Source of the DNA: Thermotoga profunda AZM34c06 | Lineage (GTDB): Bacteria > Thermotogota > Thermotogae > Thermotogales > DSM-5069 | DNA length: 64,000 nt | Assembly (NCBI RefSeq): GCF_000828675.1 | Contig: NZ_AP014510.1 | Span: forward strand, 2,065,413 to 2,129,412 | Reading direction: 5' to 3' | Part shown: one piece after another, positions 27,878 through 36,709 of the stretch | How positions within the stretch are numbered: the stretch's first letter is position 1 | Layout: each line of letters opens with the position of its first letter | Translations under genes and position numbers: made by a program | Notes under the pieces: generated by a model | What the model was told of the DNA's origin: nothing | Databases searched by the model: none | The model's input: the letters and a program-made list of their open reading frames with translations, nothing else

Positions 27878-28987
27878 ATGTTTCTTGTTTCCTGCGCTCT
27901 TGAAGCATTGGTGTATTCAGTCATGGCTTGCTCCACACTTATGAGCCAGTATTTTGCCTTTTCGGGGTTTTCCCCACTTCAATTAGGTGTAATTATGGCT
28001 CTGTCTCCATTGACTTCGATATATGCCAATTACATATATTTTGGTGTTGCAGCTAAATTTTCTATCAGAAATGTTGTAAGGTTTTTTTCTCTTTTCGGTT
28101 GTGTATCTCTCTGGTTCGTATTTCTATTCAGAGGTTTTCCTATGAAATTCCTTTTCATGACTATCTTCACCTTTTTTCAAGGTGCGTTACTTCCTTTGAT
28201 CGAATCTGCTATGATTGAATACTCACACAGTTCATCTCTATCGTACAACAAAATAAGAATCTGGGGGACCATTGGGTATACAATCACTGCATTCGTTGCG
28301 GGTAGGGTTGTCAGATCTGGTTTTCTATGGCTTTTTGTAATCTTTTCAAGTATTTTGCTGATGATAAATATCCTCTCCAAGCAACTTCATCAAAAGACCA
28401 CAGAACGTCAAAAAACGAAACTTGGAACTGTGGATAAAAAATTCCTATTACTCTTTGCTATAATCACGGCATGCGTGGGGTTCAATTTGTTCAACAGCGT
28501 TTTTCTTCCAGTTGTAGTTAAAGAAAGATCGTACGACCTATCATTAGTAGGTACAACACTGTCCTTAATGGCTCTTAGTGAATTACCATTTCTCTTAAAC
28601 GCTGAAAGAATCCGAAAAAAGCTGACAAGTAAGATACTTTTTCTGACTGGTATCTTTGTAGTCGGCTTGAGACTGATTCTTGTACCATTGAGCTGGTCGC
28701 AAATGAGCCTTGTGTTCATTCAAATGCTTCATGGATGGACTTTCATAGTGATCTATTATTCAGCCATTCATCTGATGAGAGAAAATCTCAAAGGCCAGGC
28801 ACTTTTATCCACCCAGGCACTTTTCTGGATAGCCCTTCAAGGCATAGGTCCATTAATAGGCTCAACGGTTGGTGGAATCGTTGTAGAAAACATAGGAACA
28901 AATAATGGATATCTCTTCTTTGGAATCTTATGCATAGGTATAGCAATTTATGCAGTCTATTTTTTCAAGACGCACTTTCACACATAA
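27878..28987 (+). CDS. MFS transporter (MFS_1-like/LacY-related)
   Basis: Secondary carrier of 369 aa with 11-12 hydrophobic segments. It has the MFS_1-like signature around SYNKIRIWGTIGYTITAFVAG and a second-half SLMALSELPFLLNAERI segment. The substrate is not readable; nucleosides, sugars or phenylpropionate are known for relatives. ATG 27878 follows AGAGGGG; the earlier start at 27854 lacks one. Confidence 0.86.
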   Translation: MFLVSCALEALVYSVMACSTLMSQYFAFSGFSPLQLGVIMALSPLTSIYANYIYFGVAAKFSIRNVVRFFSLFGCVSLWFVFLFRGFPMKFLFMTIFTFFQGALLPLIESAMIEYSHSSSLSYNKIRIWGTIGYTITAFVAGRVVRSGFLWLFVIFSSILLMINILSKQLHQKTTERQKTKLGTVDKKFLLLFAIITACVGFNLFNSVFLPVVVKERSYDLSLVGTTLSLMALSELPFLLNAERIRKKLTSKILFLTGIFVVGLRLILVPLSWSQMSLVFIQMLHGWTFIVIYYSAIHLMRENLKGQALLSTQALFWIALQGIGPLIGSTVGGIVVENIGTNNGYLFFGILCIGIAIYAVYFFKTHFHT

Positions 28988-29001
28988 ACTCTTTCAACGA
29001 T

Positions 29002-29880
29002 TCATAGTTTTGCAAGAAAATCACATAAAATATTTTCTTCCTTGTTCACATCTATACAAACAACATCAAGTTCCTCTTTTAGTTTTGTTACCACCTCTGA
29101 TATATCTATTTTCGAAAGCTGATATCCTTCAACTCGCCTTTCTGGATAACATGGATTGATTGTCACACACAGCAATTCAGGTTTTCTTTTTACAGCAATA
29201 TCCATCTTTTCTAACAATTCTTCCAATTTCTTATAATTGTCTGCGAGAATTAAATGTATTGGTGATTCCACCAACAAAGATTTATCTGAATTCGACTGCA
29301 GTTTTTCAACACTGACAAAGCCTGGTAGCGATACCCTGTTTTTGTCATCTGCCTTTGGTAATAGAAAGGCCTTGACCATTAACCTTGCTTCAGCGACAAG
29401 TTCATTTAAATTTATAGTTCTTGCAGCTCCAGTTGCTATAATTACATAATCCACATATTGAAAAGGCACCATTCTGTTTATAGCTCCATCAACCACCAAA
29501 AAATCTAATTCATAAGATTGAAGTTTTTTCAAAACACTAAAAAGATCGTCGCTCGAATTAGGACCAACAAGCACAACTGTCCCAAGTTCTTTTACTCTGT
29601 ACACGGATATACTTCCCATTGGAGTTTTAAGGGACAATCTCTCAAGTAATTCCATCTTTGCTGTCGAATGACGTGCCGCCTCTTCACTTGTTATCACCAA
29701 AGTCCCCTCATCAACGATGACCTTGGGCTTGGGTAATCCCGTAACATGATCAAGATCTTCACCATCAAAACCAATACTCGTTATCGCTAAATTTTTATTG
29801 TTCAAACACTTGAGAACGGCGTTCAATGCCGTTGTTTTACCAGTGTTTTTGGCCGTTCCAAGAATTCCAATGGTCAACAT
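29002..29880 (-). CDS. P-loop NTPase partner of B12-dependent mutase
   Basis: 292-aa soluble protein with Walker A GTAKNTGKTTALNAVL at the N-terminus and a hydrophobic Walker-B-like strand LDFLVVDGAINR. The fold class resembles MobB/CobB-type P-loop proteins rather than MeaB. Its ATG overlaps the stop of the large mutase subunit (7 nt), so it is very likely translationally coupled to it. By analogy with the accessory proteins that reload inactivated B12 enzymes, it may be a reactivation or cofactor chaperone; that is inference. It is the last gene of the island, ending 14 nt from the convergent MFS stop. Confidence 0.7.
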   Translation of the reverse strand: MLTIGILGTAKNTGKTTALNAVLKCLNNKNLAITSIGFDGEDLDHVTGLPKPKVIVDEGTLVITSEEAARHSTAKMELLERLSLKTPMGSISVYRVKELGTVVLVGPNSSDDLFSVLKKLQSYELDFLVVDGAINRMVPFQYVDYVIIATGAARTINLNELVAEARLMVKAFLLPKADDKNRVSLPGFVSVEKLQSNSDKSLLVESPIHLILADNYKKLEELLEKMDIAVKRKPELLCVTINPCYPERRVEGYQLSKIDISEVVTKLKEELDVVCIDVNKEENILCDFLAKL

Positions 29881-31652
29881 TTTTTCACCGTTCCCCTGCC
29901 TGCTCTGCCTGGGTTTGCTCCTTCTTCTTTAGTTCCAAAGAAACCTTCGTACAATGAAGCCACAAAATCACCGCGTTCGGCAACCTTTTTTAAGGTATTG
30001 TAGATACCTTCTTTTATCATTTTCGCGTATTCAAGAGCTTGTTTCGTTGGCTCTATCCTTGTCTTTCCGAAAAACCTGAATGCATCGGCGATGGCTCTTA
30101 AACTATCTATTCTGGCAGAAGTCGTTATGGCACCTCGTGCATATGCTTCGTCCGTTGAAGATACAGTTATCGCGTCGAGCTCGAGCGACTTTCCAAGGGC
30201 TGCGTGAAGGGCTGTTGTCATAGCCGATTGTACCCTATCTTCTGTATGAGTCATAAAACCAATTGGTTCCCCAGGCCATATTGGAGCATCGATGATATCT
30301 CTCAAAGCCAATATCTTACCAACGTTATAATCCACATAATTATCTTCCATGTACTTATTTATAATGGCATCGGGCGAATAACAGAACAGCGGTTTTAAGA
30401 TAGGCTTCGCACCGAGCTTTACACCAAGATATGCCACGACAACCATTCCTGCAAATGCCTTTGGTGCAGGAACCCCCCCGAGTTCTTCGTTCGTCGGCAA
30501 ATCAAAGGGCATGTTGAACATCGCGGCGAGTTTTATAGAATAAAATCCATCTACAGTCAATCTCTCTGGATCTGTCCCGCCATTGAGTGAACCATAGACC
30601 ATGTTGATCTTTGTCAGATCAGCTCCAGCTTCATGTGCGAGTAGAACTGTTTCAGGAGTATTCACACCTCTATGTGCTCTGACACACCATAATGTTGAAT
30701 CACTCAAGGCAGATTTTATAAGTTTGAGATTTTCAAGAGTTATTATTGAACCGTCCTCTTCGTGCGCCAATAATCCTTCAAGTAATCCTTCACATCTTGC
30801 ACCCCAAGATGGATCAAAATGTAAAACTCCGTCTGCGCCCCATGCTTCACTGATTTTTATATGCATTGCATCCATGAATGGACATCCTGTACCATACTGC
30901 ACAAAGACCATAGGTTTTTCAGTAGTATGACGAAGTATCTTTGGTGCATAAGAAGTTTTTTTAATCAATTCGTTGAGCTTATCAATTTCTTCTTGTGTTA
31001 TTAACCTCACATGTTTTGGAGTGATCTTTTCTCTATAATAAGATCTGACAAGATCATCACACAGCTTTATATAATCATCCCAGAGATTTTCACCCCTTAG
31101 AATTCTTTCTCTGATCTTGGCTCTTTCGACTCCTGGGCTTGTTCTTTCAGACGCCCATTGAATTATCTGATCAGTTATCATCTCAAGAAGATCGATGAAT
31201 GCACTATCTTTGATCTGATAAGTATATCCTTGTGTAATATCTTTTTTGATTTTCTTTATTCTCTCTCCTTCTGTTGATAATTCTTTACCTTCGACATAAG
31301 CAACCACTTCTTCCCAACGTGTTTTTTCTCCAAAACCAGCATCATAACCAAGCTCTGCTGCCAATTCTTTGGTTATTGCCTTTCCACCTACAACAACTTT
31401 GCACTTTTTTCTCAATCCAGCTGCATCGACAAGATCTATGAACCTTCCCAAAAGTTCCGCAGCGTTGTAACCGAGTGTTCTACTAACCATTATGTAATCT
31501 GGCACTTCTTTTTGACATATCTCGATTATTTCCTCCATCTTCATATCTGGTGGCAACAAAATAGTATGATGACCTCTTTGGGAAAATTCTCTGTTTAGCA
31601 TTTTCACAGCAACATCATGAACAGGATCTAACGGTACAAGGACTATCTTCAT
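29874..31652 (-). CDS. Adenosylcobalamin-dependent aminomutase-like protein, large subunit
   Basis: 592 aa. Residues 1-110 form a base-off/His-on B12-binding Rossmann domain: D9, ligand H12, S57 and G89-G90, with the 45- and 28-residue spacings of the family. GKAITKELAAELGYDAGFG resembles lysine 5,6-aminomutase KamE. Residues about 220-570 look like the KamD/OraE TIM barrel (GADGVLHFDPSWG, CEGLLEGL, ASLYEGFFG). In KamE and OraE the lysine holding PLP lies 11 residues after the B12 histidine; here that residue is F23, and no lysine occurs between 18 and 37. The domain order (B12 first, barrel second) is also reversed relative to OraE. The reaction is unknown, probably a radical 1,2-shift on an amino acid. 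Confidence 0.75.
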   Translation of the reverse strand: MKIVLVPLDPVHDVAVKMLNREFSQRGHHTILLPPDMKMEEIIEICQKEVPDYIMVSRTLGYNAAELLGRFIDLVDAAGLRKKCKVVVGGKAITKELAAELGYDAGFGEKTRWEEVVAYVEGKELSTEGERIKKIKKDITQGYTYQIKDSAFIDLLEMITDQIIQWASERTSPGVERAKIRERILRGENLWDDYIKLCDDLVRSYYREKITPKHVRLITQEEIDKLNELIKKTSYAPKILRHTTEKPMVFVQYGTGCPFMDAMHIKISEAWGADGVLHFDPSWGARCEGLLEGLLAHEEDGSIITLENLKLIKSALSDSTLWCVRAHRGVNTPETVLLAHEAGADLTKINMVYGSLNGGTDPERLTVDGFYSIKLAAMFNMPFDLPTNEELGGVPAPKAFAGMVVVAYLGVKLGAKPILKPLFCYSPDAIINKYMEDNYVDYNVGKILALRDIIDAPIWPGEPIGFMTHTEDRVQSAMTTALHAALGKSLELDAITVSSTDEAYARGAITTSARIDSLRAIADAFRFFGKTRIEPTKQALEYAKMIKEGIYNTLKKVAERGDFVASLYEGFFGTKEEGANPGRAGRGTVKKC

Positions 31653-31879
31653 TTTTCATCGCCCCCATCTGCCCAACCATATCTATCACCAGGTCTGTAC
31701 ACATACGCTCTCAATCTAATCCTCGCAGCAAAACCATTGTGTTCGATGAATACCACATCGACATCCTTAAAGCCGAATGACTTCATCATCTGAATACCAA
31801 GATCCCTTGCCTTTTGCTCAGATTCTGCGAGCAATGTTGTTTCAACATCCACAGCATCTATAATATGTTTCTCAATCAT
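31649..31879 (-). CDS. Small subunit of the B12-dependent mutase (dimerisation-domain-like)
   Basis: 76 aa. The stretch SEQKARDLGIQMMKSFGFKD, then VDVVFIEHNGFAARIRLRAY, resembles the dimerisation segment that precedes the B12 domain in KamE and sits mid-protein in OraE. Here it is a free-standing gene whose TGA overlaps the ATG of the large subunit (ATGA), implying equimolar assembly. Resemblance is judged by eye and is weaker than for the large subunit. Confidence 0.6.
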   Translation of the reverse strand: MIEKHIIDAVDVETTLLAESEQKARDLGIQMMKSFGFKDVDVVFIEHNGFAARIRLRAYVYRPGDRYGWADGGDEK

Positions 31880-31888
31880 TCAATCACC

Positions 31889-32725
31889 TCACTCCTTCAA
31901 TGCATCTTCTAAAATATATCCCTGCGCTACAAATTTTGCATCACCCTCTAAATAAACATTCTTCAGAAAAGATGAAACCTTTTCAAATCCAACTTTTAAC
32001 TTTCCCCCTCTTGCTTTAACCAAAACCGGTGGATAAACTTTCGAAAGAAGATGAGATATCACACAAGAAGCAATCGAGCCAGTTCCACAAGCGAATGTTT
32101 CATCCTCGACACCACGTTCATAAGTTCTTACGATTATTTCATTCTTATCTGAGATCTTCACAAAATTCACATTTGTTCCTTTGGGGAAAACATTCAAATT
32201 GTACCTGACTTTTCTCCCAAGATCCCTTAACAAGTCGTCATTCATGGATTCAACATCTTCTCTATAAATAACTGCATGTGGAACACCCACGATTGCAAAA
32301 TGATATTCAATTTCGCCAAAACCAAAATCATTTTTTTGATTCAATTTGAATACATCTACGCTCAAATCCGGAAAAATCACTCGCACATTTTCCCCAACTA
32401 TTAAAGCCTCGTGTATACCTGAAATGGTTTCAAACTTCATTTTTTCTTTTGCAACACCCAAAAGATATGCAAATTTTGCTATGCATCGAGCGCCATTACC
32501 ACACATTTCACCTTCACTACCGTCTGAATTGAAATACCTCATTTTAAAATCTACTTTATCGGAATCTTCGAGAATCATCAAACCATCTGCGCCTATAGAT
32601 TTTCTCCTGCGACAAACCAGTCTCACAAATGTGGAAATCTCCAGATTCTTTAGAACACCTTTTCTATTGTCTATAACTATGAAATCATTACCAGCTCCAT
32701 TCATTTTCACAAATTCTATCTTCAT
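31889..32725 (-). CDS. dapF: Diaminopimelate epimerase
   Basis: PLP-independent two-cysteine epimerase interconverting LL- and meso-diaminopimelate. Both catalytic cysteines are in place: MCGNGARCIAKFA near residue 75 and FACGTGSIAS near 215. The N-terminus KMNGAGNDFIVID is canonical, and the 278-aa length is normal. The surrounding genes are catabolic in character rather than a lysine-biosynthesis operon. This may be a second, specialised copy acting on the island's substrate; whether another dapF exists elsewhere cannot be seen. ATG 32725 is preferred to TTG 32728. Confidence 0.93.
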   Translation of the reverse strand: MKIEFVKMNGAGNDFIVIDNRKGVLKNLEISTFVRLVCRRRKSIGADGLMILEDSDKVDFKMRYFNSDGSEGEMCGNGARCIAKFAYLLGVAKEKMKFETISGIHEALIVGENVRVIFPDLSVDVFKLNQKNDFGFGEIEYHFAIVGVPHAVIYREDVESMNDDLLRDLGRKVRYNLNVFPKGTNVNFVKISDKNEIIVRTYERGVEDETFACGTGSIASCVISHLLSKVYPPVLVKARGGKLKVGFEKVSSFLKNVYLEGDAKFVAQGYILEDALKE

Positions 32726-32754
32726 CAAAACTCTTCAACCTCCAATATCTAAAA

Positions 32755-33663
32755 TTACAATAACCTGCAAAGTAAATCATCTTTTTCACCACAAAGAAAA
32801 TCAATAACAGGTATTTCGAGTAATGTATAACATCCAGGCTTTTGTTTCAAAGTAGCTCTTGCCGCCCCAACCATCACCTGTGCAGTCGCTGCGGGATTGT
32901 TCACCCACATGTGAAATTCCATCCTTTGATTGCACACCTTGCCCGAAGTTCCTTTACGTTCTATCTTTACACAGTGCCCCATATCCACCAATTTACTTAC
33001 GTCATCTACTTGATTTATATGAAGCTCGTCATGTGAAAAATAAGGATCTTCCGCTATCTTCTTTGCAACATCTGCAAAATCATATCCTTCTTCTAATTGA
33101 ACATAAACAAGCCTTGAATGCATTCCCATACCCTTTGGGCAAGTAATAGAAATCGCATCTTTGACACCTTCAATACGTTTCACAGCCACGGTATGTCCCA
33201 TACTCATACCAGGTCCGAAATTTGTCCAGGTAATACCTTTTGGTGCTATCATCTCAAAAACTACTCTTATGATTGAATCAGAACCTGGATCCCAGCCAGC
33301 AGATATGATCGAGACAGAACCACTCTCCTTTGCAATACTATCAAGATCCTTCTTTAGTCTCAAAGCGCCTTCTGCACCATGGATATCGTAGGCATCAACA
33401 GTGTTTATACCTCTTTTTAAATACTGAGATGCAACACTTGGTACAGCTCTACTATCAATCGCTAAGATAGCCACATCGGGCTTGGTTAAGTCTTCAACAT
33501 TATCAGTCACTGGTATTTTCCTAAATTCTTCTCTGAGTGATTTAATTCTCTCTGGAATCTCCACTATGCCAACTAATTCCATATCTTCACTTTGAGAAAC
33601 ACAGTCAAAAACAGCATGTCCAACATTACCCATGCCAACGATTACAACTTTCGCTTTGTTCAT
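32755..33663 (-). CDS. ddh: meso-Diaminopimelate D-dehydrogenase
   Basis: NADP-dependent oxidative deamination of the D-centre of meso-diaminopimelate, reversible. The Rossmann motif VIVGMGNVGHAVFD starts the protein. The Ddh-specific segments are clear: NTVDAYDIHG, SAGWDPGSDSIIRV and NFGPGMSMGHTVAVKRI align by eye with the Corynebacterium enzyme. It is 302 aa versus 320-326 there. Some thermophile homologues oxidise other D-amino acids, so the substrate could be another D- or diamino acid. It is first after the C(UUCG)G hairpin and coupled to dapF and the mutase genes. Confidence 0.9.
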   Translation of the reverse strand: MNKAKVVIVGMGNVGHAVFDCVSQSEDMELVGIVEIPERIKSLREEFRKIPVTDNVEDLTKPDVAILAIDSRAVPSVASQYLKRGINTVDAYDIHGAEGALRLKKDLDSIAKESGSVSIISAGWDPGSDSIIRVVFEMIAPKGITWTNFGPGMSMGHTVAVKRIEGVKDAISITCPKGMGMHSRLVYVQLEEGYDFADVAKKIAEDPYFSHDELHINQVDDVSKLVDMGHCVKIERKGTSGKVCNQRMEFHMWVNNPAATAQVMVGAARATLKQKPGCYTLLEIPVIDFLCGEKDDLLCRLL

Positions 33664-33715
33664 TGATTGATTCTCCCTTCTAAAAAAGCGAAGGTAGATT
33701 TGTCCACCTTGTAAA

Positions 33716-33733
33716 GGGGGGCCGAAGCCCCCC
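33716..33733 (-). terminator. C(UUCG)G hairpin between permease and ddh
   Basis: On the minus strand GGGGGGC-TTCG-GCCCCCC, an exceptionally stable tetraloop hairpin followed by TTTA. A second weaker hairpin (AAGGT/ACCTT) and TTTTTT follow at about 33685-33710, just before the ddh ribosome site. It probably splits the island into two expression levels. Confidence 0.75.
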
Positions 33734-33738
33734 CTGTA

Positions 33739-35115
33739 TTACATGAGTATCATTGCCACTATCGTTGCCCCGATAAAACCAAGAATAACAGGTATAAAAT
33801 TCTTTCTCGCAATCTCTTCTGGTTTGGTCTTACAAACGGCTGCTACTGCGATCAAAGCCCATGGAACTATGGTCCCTCCACCAGTATTGACTGCTGTGAG
33901 TTGTCCAAGGGCTGCAAGAACAGACGATTTCACATTAGCTGCCGTCCCCAAACCACCTGCAAGAGTACCCATCAGCGGTAATCCGGAGAACCCTGAGCCA
34001 TCAAGACCAGTTATCGCACCAATTATAGCCTGCATTGGTGCAACTGCAAATCTGTTTAGAGGAACTTTCGCAGCAAGCGCATTGCTCAAATCAAAAAGTA
34101 GGGGTTTACCTGCACTTCCAAATATCTGAGTAGCGGGACCACCACCCATATAGAACAAGGCAGCAATAACAAAAACTGGAGCAAAGATCTTTACACCAAA
34201 CATGAACCCTTCTCTGAGAAAGTCAACACCAAGTTCAAGACCTTCTGATTTATATTGCATCAGAGTGAATACCAGCAATAACAGCGCGGCGGTACCACCA
34301 AGTAGTGCTGTAGCATCTCCACCACGAAGTTTCAAGACAAGCATAAGCACTATATCCAATAAGAAAGCCAATGTTACTACAACAGCTTCAGTTTTCGCAA
34401 AACTACTGTGTTCCACACTCTTACTTTTTACAACGCTTTCTCCAAAGATTTCTATATCCTTTTTGGGATCGTATCCTTTGTTTGCCTTCATCGTGAAGTA
34501 GTAAGTGAGAGGAATGGCAATTACAGCCCAGACAATGATCAAAGGAACCATTGAACTCATAACCGTTCCAACAGACAATCCTGCTGCCTTAGCTGTAAGT
34601 GTTGGTGCACCTTGAATAACAAAATCTGTGGTCAAAGATATTCCATAGGCGAACATGGCTATTGCCACTCCAGCTCCTACAGGAGACAGACCAGCACTGA
34701 CTGCAACAGGCACCAACAAACTTCCTATCAAAGCAACTGCCGGTGTTGGCCATATAAAGAGAGCAAGAACTGCCGTGATGATACCAACAAACCAGAATGC
34801 CGAATTTGGTCCTTTAATAGGTCTACCAAGAGTCCTTATTAACACAGCTGCGGCTCCACTTTTTTCCATTTGCTTAGAAAGAGCAACCATCAAGGAGATG
34901 ACCACAACGATACCCATCAATTCATTTGCTGTGACTACAATGGCATTAAAGACCGATTGAACAGCTCCTAAGAAAGATCCCGTCACTGCCCAACCAACAC
35001 ACAGAGCTCCGATGATACAAATCAGTGGAGTGTCTTTTCTCAAAAACATGGTCACGACGACTGCAATCATGAACAACAAGTACAACCAATGAGCCAATCC
35101 AAGCTCTACCGCCAT
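33739..35115 (-). CDS. IT-superfamily permease (GntP/NhaC-like)
   Basis: 458-aa integral membrane protein with about 12 hydrophobic segments arranged in two halves, with conserved FIWPTPAVALIGSLLVP and late GLDGSGFSGLPLMG segments. It resembles the gluconate/citrate/NhaC-type secondary carriers. Clostridial ornithine-fermentation clusters also carry an NhaC-like permease. The likely substrate is an amino acid or organic anion of the pathway, but this is not provable here. The ATG at 35115 is 15 nt from the flavoprotein stop. Confidence 0.75.
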   Translation of the reverse strand: MAVELGLAHWLYLLFMIAVVVTMFLRKDTPLICIIGALCVGWAVTGSFLGAVQSVFNAIVVTANELMGIVVVISLMVALSKQMEKSGAAAVLIRTLGRPIKGPNSAFWFVGIITAVLALFIWPTPAVALIGSLLVPVAVSAGLSPVGAGVAIAMFAYGISLTTDFVIQGAPTLTAKAAGLSVGTVMSSMVPLIIVWAVIAIPLTYYFTMKANKGYDPKKDIEIFGESVVKSKSVEHSSFAKTEAVVVTLAFLLDIVLMLVLKLRGGDATALLGGTAALLLLVFTLMQYKSEGLELGVDFLREGFMFGVKIFAPVFVIAALFYMGGGPATQIFGSAGKPLLFDLSNALAAKVPLNRFAVAPMQAIIGAITGLDGSGFSGLPLMGTLAGGLGTAANVKSSVLAALGQLTAVNTGGGTIVPWALIAVAAVCKTKPEEIARKNFIPVILGFIGATIVAMILM

Positions 35116-35130
35116 AACCCCTGCACCCCC

Positions 35131-36423
35131 TCACACGAGTTTGGTGTTGAAAATCGACCTCAATCCAACTTTTTTCACTCTTTCCTTTATAACTGTGATA
35201 TTTGTTGTGTATAAATTTTTTTGACTCATTCTCTTGAAATAAATAGAACCAGAGAAGGTGTATTTGTATTGACGCCCTTCTTCTTTCTTCATTTCAGCTA
35301 TGACATGATTTACAAAATCTCCAACAGCAAGTTCATCTGGAAGCCTGAGGAGTTTTTCACCAAAAACTCGTCTGACTGCATTATGACCAGCCAATGTTCC
35401 AGAGACAATCGCTTCTGTGTGTCCTACCATTGCACCGGCCTTTTCACCGGCACAGAACAGATTATCCACAGGACCAATTGCTTGGAGCTCTGGTGTGCAA
35501 TTGGCAAAACCAAAATATCTCATTGAGTTACCTTTGCCACCAGCTATTGGATCTTCATACCTTGCTCTCTCCATACCAGGAACTTTTCTAAGTCTCTCAA
35601 GAGGGAAGAAAGGAGTCATCAATTTAACAGGACCTGTGTCAAGCAATACCAAATTTTCAATGAACTCTTCAAGTGCATACTGCTGGCATGCCTTCATGCT
35701 CAGAAGTTTTTCTTCCTCACGTACTTCGAGTGGCACTGGAACAAGTGCGGAACCTTTTTCTTCAAGTTCTCTAACAATCTCTGGAGCAACTGAATCCTTA
35801 CACAACTTGCAAGAGCCGCTCATTGCTCCTATACTACTGTTATCTGGTTTCTTCCCGATCCATTCTTCAACACCAACTTTGGTGGTTATGCTGATTCTTG
35901 GTCCAAAGCTGTGGCATCTGAGTATACACATCGCACAACCATTACCATATTTAGTGCAATTTGCAGGTACCGCTGAGGTCCCTGTTGCATCAACAAAGGC
36001 ATCTGCTTTAATTGGTTCAAGTCCTTCAACAACAACACAAGAAACTTTTTCACCTTCCTTTGCCACATCGATAACTCTGGCTTTTGTGAGAATTTGTACA
36101 CCGAGCTCTTTCAGATATTCCTTGACTGCAGGTTCGATTTTATAGACGTTGTACAAACTGGCATGTTTGTGCCCTGGAAACTCAACGTTTGTATGAGTTA
36201 CACAATTGTCCATAACAGAGAAAATATCTGCACCCATCTCAAGCATCTCTTCAGCCGCTGTGAATCTACCATTGTTTCTGAAGATTCCTCCAACCAGTCC
36301 TGTTCCCAAAAGCATATCTGTTCTCTCGAGCAATATTACTTCGGCACCAGCCTTGCGGGCAGATGCGGCTGCAGCACATCCACCCCAACCTCCTCCAACG
36401 ACAACTATCTTCGGAGCACGCAT
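35131..36423 (-). CDS. FAD-dependent oxidoreductase (GidA-like fold)
   Basis: 430 aa. The N-terminal FAD motif is VVVGGGWGGCAAAASARKAG, and the C-terminal FAD segment is NLFCAGEKAGAMVGHTEAIV, similar in layout to GidA/TrmFO-type flavoproteins. A cysteine-rich stretch (CAMCILRCHSFGP and later CKLCKD) could bind a metal or Fe-S centre. The substrate is unknown. It sits between the multi-subunit dehydrogenase genes and the permease, in the same tight operon. Confidence 0.8.
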   Translation of the reverse strand: MRAPKIVVVGGGWGGCAAAASARKAGAEVILLERTDMLLGTGLVGGIFRNNGRFTAAEEMLEMGADIFSVMDNCVTHTNVEFPGHKHASLYNVYKIEPAVKEYLKELGVQILTKARVIDVAKEGEKVSCVVVEGLEPIKADAFVDATGTSAVPANCTKYGNGCAMCILRCHSFGPRISITTKVGVEEWIGKKPDNSSIGAMSGSCKLCKDSVAPEIVRELEEKGSALVPVPLEVREEEKLLSMKACQQYALEEFIENLVLLDTGPVKLMTPFFPLERLRKVPGMERARYEDPIAGGKGNSMRYFGFANCTPELQAIGPVDNLFCAGEKAGAMVGHTEAIVSGTLAGHNAVRRVFGEKLLRLPDELAVGDFVNHVIAEMKKEEGRQYKYTFSGSIYFKRMSQKNLYTTNITVIKERVKKVGLRSIFNTKLV

Positions 36424-36427
36424 TCAA

Positions 36428-36709
36428 TCACCCCTTTCTTTTTGCATCACTTTCACTTAAAAGCCCCATTGGGATGGGTTTAACGGGTGGTCTAAATCTA
36501 CCTGGATTGAGTTTATCAATAGATACTTTAGTAATTTGCGATATCTCACGCAAAATGATCTCTCTACACCCACGTCCTTGACACGGACCCATACCCACCC
36601 TGAGCAATCTTTTTAACTCACTGATAGTTGTATGTCCAGATCTTATAGCTTCTCTAATCTCTTTCAGAGTTATTTCCTCACATCTACAAACGATGACCTC
36701 TTCATCCAT
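36428..36709 (-). CDS. BFD-like [2Fe-2S] subunit of amino-acid dehydrogenase
   Basis: 93 aa. IVCRCEEITLKEIREAI and the distal MGPCQGRGC give the C-x-C...C-x4-C pattern of bacterioferritin-associated-ferredoxin domains. In HcnB, opine oxidase and dye-linked proline dehydrogenases this domain is fused to or accompanies the FAD subunit. Here it is a separate gene overlapping the end of that subunit by 8 nt, so it is probably an electron-transfer subunit of the same complex. Confidence 0.85.
   Translation of the reverse strand: MDEEVIVCRCEEITLKEIREAIRSGHTTISELKRLLRVGMGPCQGRGCREIILREISQITKVSIDKLNPGRFRPPVKPIPMGLLSESDAKRKG

Noticed and set aside
29874-31652. Direct annotation as D-ornithine 4,5-aminomutase OraE
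   Set aside because: The lysine that binds PLP is absent at the expected position, the domain order differs, the protein is about 145 residues shorter, and no OrtAB thiolase or Ord gene is nearby.
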